Part shown: positions 34,557-46,100 of the stretch, piece by piece
Numbering within the stretch: the stretch's first letter is position 1
Layout: each line of letters begins with the position of its first letter
Made by a program: the position numbers and the translations under genes
The notes under the pieces: generated by a model
What the model saw: the letters and a program-made list of their open reading frames with translations, nothing else
Database searches by the model: none
Told to the model about the DNA's origin: nothing
Source of the DNA: Akebia trifoliata
Lineage: Eukaryota > Streptophyta > Magnoliopsida > Ranunculales > Lardizabalaceae
NCBI GenBank assembly: GCA_017979445.1
Contig: CM030711.1
Coordinates: forward strand, 47,353,560-47,417,559
Direction of reading: 5' to 3'
Length of the DNA: 64,000 bases

Positions 34557-34647
34557 TTCTGTAGGGCTCATCTCCTTTGTAAGTAATGGTCCTATTGTTC
34601 TCCTGCCTTCATCATGCATAAGTCGTTATCGATCATCATGATCGATA

Positions 34648-34653
34648 AATAAA
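34648..34653 (+). promoter_or_regulatory. Polyadenylation signal, DUF247 copy 2
   Basis: AATAAA about 92 bp after the stop, following the TGATCG-rich 3' region that is recognisable after each array member. Confidence 0.45.
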
Positions 34654-35644
34654 AGATAGAATGGTGTGTTGTTGTGCGTTAATTAGATGTTTGTTACATG
34701 TGAGATAGGGTGTTGTAATGATGTGGTTGAATGGTTAAGATTGGTTGTGATGATGATGATGAGCCAAATTTAATCACTAGGTTTCTTTTTTTACACAATA
34801 TTAATGGGAAATTATCAGAACAGCACAGTAATTTTTAGAAAATTATTAGATCAGCACATTTAAAAAAATATTTTTTGATCCCTCAAATTTAGCATTTGGA
34901 AGATTATTAATTTTTTTTTTCAAAATCAGGGAAGTTTTTTCTTTGACCATGGTCATCTCTTGTAGACTGACAAAAAATTGCCTTATCTTCCCCAAAACGG
35001 TCATATAAAAGCTCTATAACCTCTATGATAAATTATTTTAATCCATTAAATGTCCTCTTCAATCCATCGTTTTATAACTCTCCCTAATTACTCCTTTAGA
35101 AACCCTTTATTTTTCTATCTGAAATTCCCCTCATTTATACTCTACAAATCTTACCTTGTTCTTCTTGAGGTTTGAACTTTTAAACTTATTTTAATCCCTC
35201 GTTAAAATCTTTGATTTTTTTTTTAATATCCAAAAATCAGGTTATGAGCCTCATCTTCAAATTTATTTTGGTTAGAAAACAAGGTAAAATTATCATCCTT
35301 CATAAAATTTGTTAGAAAAAATATCTAAGTAATTAATGTTTAATACAATTTAAACATTATTAAGCTTTTAGACAATTAACCAATACAAAATAAAAGATCA
35401 ACGCCAACACAAATTAATATCCAAGTCCAAAATCCGAGAGCAATGATGATCAGGGGCAAAGCCAAGAAGGGACTAGTGGGGGCAACTTTAAAAAAAAAAA
35501 AAAAAAATACTGAATTGGTTATTAGCCCCTACACTTCAATCCATATTAGAAAAAGTCCCATGTTTTTTAAACCGACGTTATGTAAAACCCCACTTCCAAT
35601 GCACATAAAAAAATAAAATAAAGTGAAAAATTAGAGATACACTT
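34654..35644. other. Gene-free AT-rich stretch
   Basis: No supported gene or bounded element; contains an A homopolymer near 35491-35507. Confidence 0.4.
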
Positions 35645-35990
35645 TCCTTACTAACTTAGTAAGATTCATTTAAGCTCAATTGGATTTACCAATGCAATTC
35701 AACACCGGAAAAATTCATAGCTAGAAGAGAAAAGAACAAGAATCAATTCTTTTATTTAATTTTGGGCTTGATCCAAAGTTTTGAAAATAGACTACTAAAA
35801 TCCCATTAGAGTCTCAGAACTTGAAGTTAAAATTCAACAGTGAAAAATCAGTATTTTTTGAAAAATATTTCGAATTTCATCAATTTTTTTCTCTACAATC
35901 CCTATGGCATCGGATCATGTTTTTAGATGCCTCAAGGTAAGCTTAACAACACTTATTAGGATTTGAAATCTTTCTAAGTCAGTAACAAAC
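35645..35990. repeat. Repeat family R, copy 4
   Basis: Left end CCTTACTAACTTAGTAAGAT. The interior keeps GCTCAATTGGATTTACCAAT, TTGATCCAAAGTTTTGAA and GGATCATGTTTTTAGATG. The right end TTTCTAAGTCAGTAAC is diverged. Confidence 0.75.
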
Positions 35991-36379
35991 CTAATACATG
36001 TACAGAAAGAAATCAAGTTTATTGGTCGACCATCATAAGCAATTAGCCCCCACTGACCAAAATATGAATGAACCCCACCACAGGTAAATGGGATTTTGTA
36101 ACAGAAATTGGAGCTATAAGCTAGAGGAGTTATTCTTTTGTCCTCCACACCGTGGGAGCCAAGGGTTTTTCTGATCGACCTCCGAACCCCAAATCCCCCG
36201 CCCAACCAGGAAGACAAACAAAGAAACCTACCTTCCTTACACGATTATAACAAAAGAAAGAGACAAAAGTGAGGAAGAAAGGAAATGTAAATATTCATTT
36301 GTTCAACACGATTTTGTGATGGAATGTGTACGTACTTTCATGGTAATTTCGAGATCACTACTCATGAGCGAATTGGTAA

Positions 36380-36655
36380 TTTTCTCTTGAATTTCTCTAA
36401 AATTGATTTTTTTGGATGGCTCGTTATGAAACTTTTGGGTTCTCTAATTTATGTCTTCAATTTGACCAAAAAAACGTTAGTCCACGTTCCACACAGACCA
36501 TAGTTTTAAAACTCATAACCTCTATTTAACTGGAATTAGTGTCCATCGAGTTAAGTCAACAACTTGCAAGTTGATTCAAACAAGTCAAATAAAATAAATA
36601 AATTGGTAATTATACTTAGAATACAGTTTTTACAATTTAATTTTGTGAAAATCTT
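36380..36655. repeat. Paralogous spacer block, part 1 (upstream of DUF247 copy 3)
   Basis: GATGGCTCGTTATGAAACTT, ACGTTAGTCCACG, GACCATAGTTTTAA and TGTCCATCGAGTTAAGTCAA occur in the same order at about 43715-43930, downstream of copy 3. Part 2 resumes at 40265 after the inserted elements. Confidence 0.8.
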
Positions 36656-36699
36656 TCCTTACTAAGATAGTAAGATTTTGAGCTTAACTAAGGTTTGTA

Positions 36700-37064
36700 G
36701 GGTGCCGAAGCGTTCGCCGGGCATAAAGAGAGTCAAACATTTTTCAAAATAGGGGTTAGAAGTTTTGGAATGGGCTGATTTTTCGTGGGGATGATCTCTA
36801 TGGTAAAGAGATCATCCTCACAAAAAACCAGCTCATTCCAAAACTTCCAAAGCTAGTTTATAGGTTGAAGAATAGTGGAATGTCCGAATTTTGTAAATCA
36901 CTTTGTATGGGGTTAGAAGTTTTGGAATGGGCTGATTTTTGGTGAGGATGATCTCCTCGTCATAGAGATCATCCTCACAAAAAATCAGCCTATCCTGAAA
37001 CTTCTTACCCATGCATTGAAAAATATGTTTAGCTCCCTTTAATTAGGGCCTCTGAACGCTACCC
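36700..37064. mobile_element. Double-hairpin MITE, family H (MULE-type ends)
   Basis: The right end's reverse complement is GGGTAGCGTTC, identical to the left terminus of the complete copy at 47390; the left end GGGTGCCGAAGCGTTC is a mutated form. Two hairpins with arms GAAGTTTTGGAATGGGCTGA follow each other. Target duplication is not evident here. Confidence 0.7.

Positions 37065-37068
<4 letters not shown>

Positions 37069-37101
<33 letters not shown>
37069..37101. repeat. (AT)n microsatellite
   Basis: Pure TA run directly beside the right end of the MITE. Confidence 0.95.
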
Positions 37102-37102
<1 letters not shown>

Positions 37103-37104
<2 letters not shown>

Positions 37105-37262
37105 TTTGACTCTTAAGAATGACTCATGAAAAAACACATGATCGCAATCATTTAAATACAAAATCCAATGGTTGAGATTTATCCTCGGGATAAGTATCCA
37201 TGAGATTTGTGCTATCAAGATACTCATAAATCTCAACTATTAGATTTTGTGTTTAAATGCAA
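37103..37262. repeat. Palindromic repeat P, copy 1
   Basis: AAATCCAATGGTTGAGATTTAT faces ATAAATCTCAACTATTAGATT around a centre with ATGAGATTTGTG (first motif here runs to 20 bases, AAATCCAATGGTTGAGATTT, then AT). A second copy in inverse orientation is at 60600-60725. Confidence 0.6.
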
Positions 37263-37311
37263 AAAAAACTATTTCTTTTAAATTAGATCTAAGGTTTTGA
37301 AAATGGACGTC

Positions 37312-39913
37312 TGACAAGGTCTCATAAAGCTGTTTTTGGGATCGTAAGTATACAAGATTTATCGGCACTTAATTGTTATTTGTCCTAAATAAACATGAAT
37401 TGTATTAATTTATCAAATTATCGAAACTAATGGATTTTCTTACTATTTACAGGTAAAAAGGGCAAAATTCGAAGGTAAATGTCATTGTAATAATTATTGT
37501 TACAACATACGAGTTAAGAGGGAGCATCCAACCAAATCTCGAAGCAATTCATCGCCACGTCACCACGCCGCGGTATCACCCTACCACTTCGCGATAATCT
37601 TGAGGAATTATGCCTCGAGATTCGAACCGAACATTTATACGCTTTGGCAGTTGTAATTGAAGGCTCTTCTCGAAACAAATCAAGCTAAAACCAGATCCTA
37701 CAACTCGATTAAAAAAACTATAAATTGAAGAGTAACCCCAAAGGAAAGAAGCCTCTTGAGTCCCTCTTGGTCCTTTCTGAATCTATTTTTCTTCCTGTAA
37801 TTCTTTGTATTTTCTTTGTTTTTGAGAGAATTCTTGATTGTAGTGAGAGCATCAAGAGTGATTCTGTCAATTTTCTTCTTTAATTTTACTTGTAACTCTT
37901 TTGGGAGATCATCAAATAATGATTGAAGTGCAACATAGTTCTACATCTTCTTCTCCATCTTATATCTTCTTTTATTTACTATAATTACAACTTACTCATT
38001 GCGATAATCAACTAGATTCTATTTATAGAGATCAAGGATGTCAGAGCAAGTTCATTTAATATTGTTGTTCTAATTCTATCATTTATGCTTTAAACTATGA
38101 TCTAGTGAAGTCCCTTATGATAGGATTAGCTAATTTATATCTCTGATTCAAGCTTTAATGATTATTGCTTAGATAAGTTCAAGAATAATTATGTTCTGTA
38201 AAGCTTGCAATAGAGATGCAGAGATAAAGATTGAACTAAGACTTTGGGCAAGTCGAATTCGTTCCACAGGGACAATGAGGATTCAAGGATTCATTCGGAT
38301 AAAAATGCCAAAACAGAATTTAGAAACAAAAACAGATTAGTTTTAAAAACAAAACAAAGTTGTAGTAGAAACTAAATTGAAATCTAAACAGAAATTAAAG
38401 ATTGAAATTCTAAGAGAGAGGGATTAGAGAGGTCAAGTAAACCTTTGCAAGTAATCCATAGTGTAGATAAATTCTGAAATTAACTCAATCCATGGAGCAA
38501 GTCATTGCTCATGGATCGGAAGATGGATCAATTAAATTTTTGAAAGAAATTAGAAGCTATTCATGAAAATCCTAATATGATGGAGATTGCCCAATTTATA
38601 TTCTGATTATTCACATAGCATAGCCATTCTTGAACTTATCTAAGTAATGGTTATCTAAGTTGGATCAGAATTATAAGTTGGATTACCTTAATCAGAATAG
38701 AATTTTCAGAATTAAAATATGTAAGCAAGCAAGAATTTAAATCTACACTAGAGGGATTAATTTGCTATGGCTTCCTTCACTTCTCTAATGAGAATTTAGC
38801 CAATCATTGCAAGCATTGTAATTGCAGAAAAATAATAAAAGAGAAAAGAGAGAATAGGTGAAGAAGATGAAGATGATGATCGATCCGAATTCTTCTTTGA
38901 TTGCTCTCCCAACAATTTACAAAGAAAAAGAATTGAGCACTCTTGATGTTCTCACTACACTCAAGAGATCTCTCAATAGAAAATTACAAAAAATAAAGAG
39001 AGGAACAATCAAAAATTAGAGAAGAAGAGAGCAAGGAGAGGGCCTAAGAGGGATCCAAGAGGGGTCCCCTTCTTTGAAATCAACCCTCAAATTTATAATG
39101 TTCTTATTCGGGTAATTGGGGTGATTTAGCAGATAATTCGATTCAAATGACTCAATCAGTTACAACCACCGAAGCTTCTAGAAGCTTCTGTAAAAATCTC
39201 GAGGATAAATTCCTCGAAATGACCGCGGCGCGGTCTTGGCTAGCCGCGACGCGGTGACGTGGCGCCCAAATCGATCGATATTTTTCTAGAAACTTCCTTT
39301 CGGCCCGCGTATTGTAACCATAATTGTTATTTCTTTTGTTGATTTCCGAATGTGCCATTTTCACCTGAAATTAGTAACAAACAATTGTTAGTCACATTAA
39401 TTTGGGATTTAATAAAATTATTATTATTTTAAGGGAACTAGTATTTATATGATGGTAATCTCGGTGAAATTACGGTCCCAAAATGATATTATTGGGACCT
39501 TATCAAATATAAGTCGAGTAATTTTATCTAAGTTCAAGATTTACAAGGATATTCTTTGTTTACGATCAATTTCTAATCGATTTATCTTTCGATCCACGAA
39601 CAATGACTTGTTACGTGGATTGAGTTAAAATTGAAATTATTAAGCATTATGGATGACTTGCAATGGTTGATTTGAACTCTCTAAACCCCTTTTTTCATTA
39701 TTTTCAATATCTAATTTCTTGTTTCAATTTCTTATATAAATTAGTTACCGTTTTCTCTTTTGTTTTTACAAATCTGTTTTCAACTTTTGTTTTGATTTTT
39801 AATTCGAAGTTTAAGTGAATCACGATTGTTCCTGTGGAACGAATCCTACTTACCCAAGTTTTATTCTCATTATTTGTTCAATCTGCAATCTCTATATCAG
39901 TTTTCAATGATCA
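37312..39913 (+). mobile_element. Solo LTR L1 (TG...CA) with ACGTC target duplication, split by a second LTR
   Basis: Starts TGACAAGGTCTCATAAAG, ends TTTTCAATGATCA, and is flanked by perfect 5-bp direct repeats ACGTC (37307-37311 and 39914-39918). Joining the flanks restores family R sequence (GGACGTCTACCAAACTT). Without the nested copy it is ~1.29 kb. There is no primer-binding site, polypurine tract or coding domain, so it is a solo LTR (or a LARD-like unit) left after recombination. It carries CGCGG-rich patches near 37560. Confidence 0.82.
38192..39505 (-). mobile_element. Solo LTR L2, same family, nested in L1 in opposite orientation
   Basis: On the minus strand it starts TGATAAGGTCCCAATAATAT at 39505 and ends near CTTTACAGAACA at 38192 (~1.31 kb). 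It is collinear with L1: ACAATTGTTTG / TTACTAATTTCAGGT, GCGCGGTC patch, CCTCTTGG, AGAACATCAAGAGTG, GATCCATGAGCAATGACTTG, CCTGTGGAACGAATTCG. Flanking 5-mers AATTA and AATAT agree only partly. Confidence 0.78.
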
Positions 39914-40043
39914 ACGTCTACCAAACTTCCACATAACTCCCAACTTAAAGATGAAATTAAAAATAAAAAATAAAAAATTACTTCTGGGCATGCTTATAAT
40001 AGGTTGTAATCCTGTTATTTCTGGTTGGGGGTTTGCCTAGACA

Positions 40044-40063
40044 CCCCCCCCCCCCCTCCCCCC
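40044..40063. repeat. Poly-C tract
   Basis: A run of C with a single T; probable slippage-prone site. Confidence 0.85.
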
Positions 40064-40264
40064 TTTTAATTGACAAAAAAAAAAAAAGAAACAGTGAAAA
40101 GTTACTTTTTTTTAAACAAAAAAAAGTTCAAAATTCATAGAATTTCTTCTTCATCAACCCTAAAGCATCGGATCATGTTTTTGGATGCCAAGAAGTAAGC
40201 CCAAGGACCCTTAGGCTAGGGAGACTCTTTTACTTTTTGTACTCGACAGAAACATTATATAGAT

Positions 40265-41030
40265 TTGTTGCATTTTTTAGCTGATTCGGCCAAGTTGGTG
40301 AATTGACTCAATGATCTTACTATGTTGACTAAAAAAGTCGGTTTTGTTGAGCTTCCGGACCGAGTCACCTCAAATTAAATCCAAACAAATTGAGTGTACT
40401 CGACCATGTTTCCTGTCAAATTGACAAGTTTTAAAACTATGGTCTATGGTCTAGACATGTGCTTCATTGCTCTTATAATTAAAAAAGAAAAAGAAAAAGA
40501 AGCTCATTAACCAAACTAATATGCGATGGGAATTGATAGTTATGAGAATCTTTGCTCCTATCTTTAAAAAGGTGCTTATGCGATATGCACCACCTCTGGG
40601 CATAGATTCTTCAACTCCAAATTAACTACCACCATTTAAAATGCAAAGGAGAACATTATCAAAGAACTTATTTTTGCTTTATTCCAAATGGGTTAATTGG
40701 AATCATCTTCAATGATGATTAATGGAGAATTTTTAGAAAAAGAGAAAGAATCCACACATGACCATACACACATGATCTTAGCTATGTTTGTCTTGGGTTG
40801 GATCCATTGGTTAGAAAGTACAAAGTTTCTACCCCAACTTTGTTTGGAGAAGATTATGTTGGAAGTATACACACTTTCAAATTTCTTGCTAAAATAACTG
40901 ATATATATCAGTTGGAATTCTTATTCAAGTTATAAATTCTTCTAGTACAATTATATAATTAATTACTATGGGATATATATTCTTTCTGTTTTTTATTAGA
41001 TGAATTGAAGTCGACTTTAATTCATCTAGA
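40265..41030. repeat. Paralogous spacer block, part 2 (upstream of DUF247 copy 3)
   Basis: Blocks with TTTTTTAGCTGATTCGGC, GACCGAGTCACCTCAAA, AAACTATGGTCTA, then GAACATTATCAAAGAACTTA, TTTATTCCAAATGGGTTAAT and GGAGAAGATTATGTTGGAAG recur in order at 44050-44240 and 46810-47060 downstream of copy 3. No gene is supported. Confidence 0.8.
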
Positions 41031-41492
41031 AAGAAAGAAAGAAAAAAAGAGTAGTACAAGATGTTCTAAAGTAGCCACACATCCCTCTTAAAAGATCAAG
41101 CATGAAGTCAGGAAAGAGGAACCAGACACAAAGATCATGAAATAGACAAGCAGACCGTCCTCTATTCTCTTACCTAAAATTAGACTGTTTACAATCATGT
41201 CAAGCAAGTGAATGACATAGGTATTCGCCATCATATATTTGATCATTTTGCCTTTTAATAAATGACGAAAATAAATCAGATTTAGCTAATTGGCAAGTTT
41301 TAAGTCAAGTCATGGTTGGATTCTTAAAGTAATTATGTTTCCACCACACTACATGAACCATTACAATTTACAAGTGGTACTATTTTAATGAGAAAAAAGA
41401 AATCGGTTCAGTACTATATTTTTTATGTTTTGAATTCAAATCATAGAAAAAGTTCTTTTATTGATACTCACTTTTATCTACATTGCAAACTC
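41031..41492. other. Promoter region of DUF247 copy 3
   Basis: AT-rich, no gene; the expected location of distal promoter elements for the gene at 41579. Confidence 0.4.
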
Positions 41493-41500
41493 TATAAAAG
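41493..41500 (+). promoter_or_regulatory. TATA box of DUF247 copy 3
   Basis: TATAAAAG 86 bp before the ATG in CTCTATAAAAGTCTCATTCT; the best TATA consensus of the three conserved boxes. Confidence 0.65.
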
Positions 41501-41578
41501 TCTCATTCTCCTCTCTCTCATCGCATTCATAGCCTTACAAAACATCAACCCTGGTTCATTAAAGTTCAAGACTAAAAT

Positions 41579-43240
41579 ATGTCCTCCCCTCTCCTGGCCA
41601 CCATCAAGACCTCAACTTCCTATCCCGACTTCGACAAGCAAGAACAGTGGGTCATTCATATGTGTCAAACTCTCGAACAAGAGATCGAAGATGATACCAT
41701 CTCCATTTTTAATGTACCCAAGGCCTTAGTGTCCAGCAAACCAGAAGCGTACTTTCCTCAACAAGTCGCTCTAGGCCCGTACCACTACTGGCATCCCGAG
41801 CTCTACGGGATGGGGAGATACAAGCTTGATGCAGCCAAGAGAACCCAAAAACAACTTAACAGCATCAAATTCAAACTCCTCGTTGAAGAATTTGTGGGAA
41901 TGGAAACAAAGATTCGTGCTTGTTACCAAAAGCACCTCGATCTCAATGGAAAAACACTCGCATGGATGATGGCCATTGACACTGCTTTCTTATGTGAATT
42001 CCTAGAAATCTATTCCATCCAAGAGGGTAAGCACCTGGCAAGTATTTCATTTGGGATGCCTAATTTGGTCGAGCATAAGGTAATGAAATCTGTGCGGAAC
42101 ATGATCCTTAGGGACATACTAATGCTTGAGAATCAAATTCCACTATTTCTCTTGAGGAGGATGTTAAAATTCCAGAACTCGTCATTAGAAAGAGCTGATG
42201 AGATTTTATATTGGATGCTAATTGGTTTATTTAAGGAGCTCTCCCCATTCAAAGTGACAAAGAACTATCCAAAAATGGATGTCACGAAGCCAGCACATTT
42301 GCTAGACTTTCTGTACTACATGATCGTGCCCAAATCAGAAGAATCTCCCGAGATCAATGAGCATGATGAAGATCAAACTGAACCCGCCAACAATGACCAA
42401 GAAGTATCATTGGAGCATTTGGACGATGTAAAACAGCTTTTTCATGTGGTATGGGAGTTGCTGTCCAAATTAAACAAAGGGCCAATTCCTTATTTAAAAC
42501 AAGCCTTGGTTTCTAGACCTGTCAAATTGGTAGAAAATTTTCCTTCGAAAATTATTGATGGTCTTCCAGGTTTTTCAATATTACCACAACACTTCAATTC
42601 TGAAAATGAGAATTCAAATTCAAATTCAACCGACAAACCTCCATTAATGGAGGAGATAAAGATCCCTTCAGTCACCCAACTAGCTAAATCTGGTGTTCGA
42701 TTCTTACCCACTGACGGAAATATCACAAGCATTACTTTCAATGAGAAGAAAGTAACACTTCACCTCCCTACCATTTATTTGGACGTTAATACTGAGGTCA
42801 TACTGAGAAACTTAGTAGCATATGAAGCATCAATTGCATCAGGACCGTTGATTTTTACAAGGTACACCGAATTGATGAATGGGATCATAGACACTGAAGA
42901 AGATGCAAAGTTACTTAGAGAAAAAAAGATTGTTTTCAATCATTTGAAGAGTGATAAGGAGGTTGCAAACCTGTGGAATGGGATGAGTAGGTCTGTGAGA
43001 TTGACGAAAGTACCCTCCCTCGACAAGGTCATTAAAGATGTGAACAAGTACTATGATGGTAGATGGAAGGTTAAAATCGGGAAATTAGTGAAGATTTATG
43101 TGTATGGTTCATGGAAGGTTCTCACATTTCTAGCAGCTATTTTTCTCTTGCTGTTAACAGTTTTGCAAGCTTTTTGCTCTGTCTATCATTGTTCTCCTGT
43201 TCTCCATGTTGCAGCTGATGATGGATATTCTGTGATATAG
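41579..43240 (+). CDS. DUF247 (UPF0481) family membrane protein, array copy 3
   Basis: Intact single-exon gene of 553 codons. Motif order as in the other copies: FDKQEQWVIHMCQTLEQE, SIFNVPKALVSSKPEAYFPQ (opening motif, near residue 42), YHYWHPELYGMGRYK, RDILMLENQIPLFLLRR, an acidic linker with DQTEPANNDQE, PGFSILPQH, PPLMEEIKIPSVTQLAKSG, YTELMNGIIDTEEDAK and a C-terminal helix (about 514-536) ending in a longer polar tail (AADDGYSVI). It is two to three residues shorter than copies 1 and 2 before the opening motif and has a Ser/Asn repeat (NSNSNSTD) in the linker. The translation start is the ATG at 41579, which matches the MSSP start of copy 2. The function of the family is unknown. Confidence 0.93.
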   Translation: MSSPLLATIKTSTSYPDFDKQEQWVIHMCQTLEQEIEDDTISIFNVPKALVSSKPEAYFPQQVALGPYHYWHPELYGMGRYKLDAAKRTQKQLNSIKFKLLVEEFVGMETKIRACYQKHLDLNGKTLAWMMAIDTAFLCEFLEIYSIQEGKHLASISFGMPNLVEHKVMKSVRNMILRDILMLENQIPLFLLRRMLKFQNSSLERADEILYWMLIGLFKELSPFKVTKNYPKMDVTKPAHLLDFLYYMIVPKSEESPEINEHDEDQTEPANNDQEVSLEHLDDVKQLFHVVWELLSKLNKGPIPYLKQALVSRPVKLVENFPSKIIDGLPGFSILPQHFNSENENSNSNSTDKPPLMEEIKIPSVTQLAKSGVRFLPTDGNITSITFNEKKVTLHLPTIYLDVNTEVILRNLVAYEASIASGPLIFTRYTELMNGIIDTEEDAKLLREKKIVFNHLKSDKEVANLWNGMSRSVRLTKVPSLDKVIKDVNKYYDGRWKVKIGKLVKIYVYGSWKVLTFLAAIFLLLLTVLQAFCSVYHCSPVLHVAADDGYSVI

Positions 43241-43336
43241 CACATCTCCCTCCAAAGTAATGGTCCCATTGTTCGATCTTTGCATTCATATCATGTGTAC
43301 TTTCTTATCGATGATCAATCATAATTAACAAAAAGG

Positions 43337-43342
43337 AATAAA
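43337..43342 (+). promoter_or_regulatory. Polyadenylation signal, DUF247 copy 3
   Basis: AATAAA about 97 bp after the stop, in the conserved downstream region with GATGATCAATCATAATTA. Confidence 0.45.
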
Positions 43343-43699
43343 CTGTGTTGTTGTGCCTTAAAAGTTTAGTGCTTTTCATTTTGATCATGTACATGATGCT
43401 AATTAAGTGGCTATTTGGTACCAGACCAAACATCACCATTACTATTATAAATTGTTTTTATCTTATGGCAAAATCAAAATGCATGGCATAAAGGAAAGTA
43501 GTGTTTAATATAATCGGCATGGATTATCTTTTGGCAAAACCCTAACCTACCAACTGAAGAAAAGTGGTCTTTGATCTTGTATATTTATGGTATAAGTTTT
43601 GAGAATCCAAAGAAAGGGCTCTTTTAAATCTTTTTTTAAAAACCCTTCTTCAGTTTGGATTGCAGGAAACAACTCGTTTCCCTCAAGTGAGATTGATTT

Positions 43700-44250
43700 T
43701 TTTTTTTGTTAGATTTAATTTTTGATGGCTAGTTATCAAACTGAGGGGTTCCCTAATTTATATATGTTTTCTATTTGACAGAAAAACATTAGTCCAAACC
43801 TGGTCTAAAGTATAGCTTTATATATGTTTTCTATAGACCGTAGTTTTAATTAAAATTCAAAATACTCTATTCAAGTTGAATGTCCATCGAGTTATGTCAA
43901 CAGCTTGCAAGTTTATTCGAATGAGTTTAATTTTTTTTTAATTAAAATTAAAATATTTAAAATCAGATTTAATATTTTAAAACAAATAAAAATATTTTTT
44001 TTGTTCTCCACAATCTTGTAACTCGGTTGATTTTTACCAGATTCAAACTTTTTTTTAGCTGTCTCGGCTTAGTTGACATGTGTTGACTCAGAGATTTGCT
44101 TAGTTGACTCAACAAATTGATTCTATTGACCAGTTGGACTGAGTCACTTCAAAGTCCAATCCAATCCAATCAACTCGATCAAGTTTTGGGTCCGCATGAA
44201 GAGTTTTAAGACTATGGTCTATACCTGCATGTGTTACCAGATTATCCTAT
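43700..44250. repeat. Paralogous spacer block (downstream of DUF247 copy 3), parts 1 and 2 contiguous
   Basis: Here the two blocks that flank the inserted elements upstream of copy 3 are adjacent, giving the pre-insertion arrangement. The sequence includes TTGATGGCTAGTTATCAAAC, GTCCATCGAGTTATG, ACTGAGTCACTTCAAAG and AGACTATGGTCTATACC. Confidence 0.8.
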
Positions 44251-44528
44251 TATGCCAAACTGCCAATCAATACGAGGGGAATCTTCACGGTAGAATTCGT
44301 ATTGGGTTCGTGGAGAACAACAAACCCACTATACCCCAATACTAATTCAAAAATAAAAAAGTCAATTATTTGACAAACCTAATTTTGATCAAATTTTTTG
44401 ATGAGGTGGGGCATTAAATTTCTCTAAATTCATTGACTTTGGGCAGATAGATTTTGTTAGTTTTACATGGTGCTCTATTAACAAAACAACATGATATGTT
44501 TCGCCCCCATCAGTTGGGGAACAAAACA

Positions 44529-44838
44529 TGTTAGAGAATAGGATGTATTGCATTAAGGTGCATGAGAGACATTCTATCATTGCTAATGTATCTCAACGCA
44601 AGTAAAAAGTTGTGGTAGGGATTGATATATTTGGAATAAATCACTTAATATTTTCTCTATTAAGAATGATTGGAAAGTAAGATATTTAAATTTAAACATT
44701 AGCAGTGATCCGTGTTAATTAAGATTTTTTTATTAGGCTTATCTTTTATATCTTGGTTGCATATAATCTCTATAAATACCTTACGAGGAGGGTTCATATA
44801 ATGATCATCCAAAAATGATCAATAAGTCATTTTCTTCA
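44529..44838 (+). repeat. 5' LTR of the non-autonomous copia element
   Basis: 310 bp, TG to CA. It differs from the 3' LTR by many substitutions and small indels, so the insertion is not recent. Confidence 0.85.
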
Positions 44839-44908
44839 TGGTATCATAGCGTAAGCTCTATTGAGAGCATGATCTTGGTGTGTTGTTATTTGACGATGAG
44901 GCCATTGC

Positions 44909-45401
44909 TAGGGGTGTCAACGGATAGTCGAAATCCGAATTCGAATTCGAATTTGAAAAATCGAATATCGGATATCGGATTCGGATGTCAGTTTAACATT
45001 CGAATGAGTTTTGGATACGAATTCGGATATTGCGATATCCGATTCGATAATATTCACTCCGATAATAATATATATATTATGTATTTATGTTTTACAATAA
45101 AGTTTTTATATATGTATATATATCATGTTATGTATTCGTGTCATACAACAAAATTTTATTTTTTAAACTTTATCTTCTCTCAACCACCTTCAAACGTGAA
45201 GAACCAGACGACGTAACCAGGCACATACAATGGTTTCGATTGAACTCCATAACCACTGTCTTCTTCGACCGGCGACCATCAGGTACATACTCTCTCTCTC
45301 TCTCCGATCTGAACCAGTCGGAGTGATTTTTCGAATAAAATATGTGGGTATCGACTGTGTGAACTCCAACACGTCTTCTCCGGTCGGCGAGTATCCAGGT
45401 A

Positions 45402-45436
<35 letters not shown>

Positions 45437-45666
45437 ATTTGAACCAGTCGGAGTGATTTTTCGGATGAAATTTGTGAGTTTCGACTGTGCGAACTCTGAC
45501 AAATTGAGGATGACGGTATTTTGTAGGATTTTTATCGGATCGGATATTATTGGATATCCGATATGTTTTTTGGATTCGAATTCGAATTCGGATAGCATTA
45601 TTTTTTTTCGGATTCGAATTCGGATATAGCACTATCCGATCGGATACCTATCCGTTGACAACCCTA
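44909..45666. mobile_element. hAT-type element (758 bp) nested in the LTR retrotransposon
   Basis: Left terminus TAGGGGTGTCAACGGATAG; right terminus reverse complement TAGGGTTGTCAACGGATAG. Eight-bp flanks GCCATTGC (44901-44908) and GCCATTAC (45667-45674) match at 7 of 8. Subterminal regions are dense in GGATTCGAATTCGGATA words on both strands. The middle has two ~120-bp direct repeats containing a CT microsatellite. No transposase. Confidence 0.88.
45260..45500. repeat. Two ~120-bp direct repeats with CT microsatellites inside the hAT element
   Basis: Each unit has CGRCCATCAGGTACATACTC-like or CGAGTATCCAGGTACATTC sequence, a CT run, then GAACCAGTCGGAGTGATTTT and TCGACTGTG. The second CT run (~45404-45433) is longer. 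Confidence 0.8.
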
Positions 45667-46100
45667 GCCATTACCATGGCGGCACCATCGTCGAACCTAG
45701 ATTTTTTCCCCACTTTTTTATTATTCTAGTTTTCTTCATTAAAATCACCCTCCTATATCTACACAAATCTCTCAAGTCTATACATTTATATCTTATAATA
45801 TTATTTTTTTTATCTTAAATCTCTCCAATAAGAATTGTTTTATTTAAATCGCACAATCCTACTTTATATGCTCTTAGGAGAAAACATGATAGACTTGGCC
45901 TCATAAGTCATCGGTTTTGACAAACTCAAAAAAGAGCAAAATGCGATAGTGGAGGACTTCACAAATAGACAACGACCACTAGGAGGCACAATTGGATTTT
46001 GAGCGATCTAATAGGATATCACTTAATGAGATCAAGGAAAATTATTCAGAGAAGCCAATTGCATATTCCTTCTTCAAAGGACCATGCAATTTCGAGAGGG

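Larger units (their letters stand above)
36657..40220. repeat. Repeat family R, copy 5, hit by two later insertions
   Basis: Left end CCTTACTAAGATAGTAAG. It is split by the MULE-type MITE (36700-37064) and the LTR (37312-39913). Family sequence is readable between and after them: TTTTAAATTAGATCTAAGG (37276), CTACCAAACTTCC (39919), ATCGGATCATGTTTTTGGAT (40167). This whole copy is absent from the paralogous spacer downstream of DUF247 copy 3. Confidence 0.7.

Noticed and set aside
7906..43240. Calling the array a self-incompatibility locus
   Set aside because: DUF247 genes are numerous in plants and most have no known role; linkage to a peptide gene alone is not evidence of S/Z function.
45170..45632. 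Open frames up to 142 codons on the minus strand with RERERER runs
   Set aside because: They are translations of the CT microsatellites and direct repeats inside the hAT element at 44909-45666.
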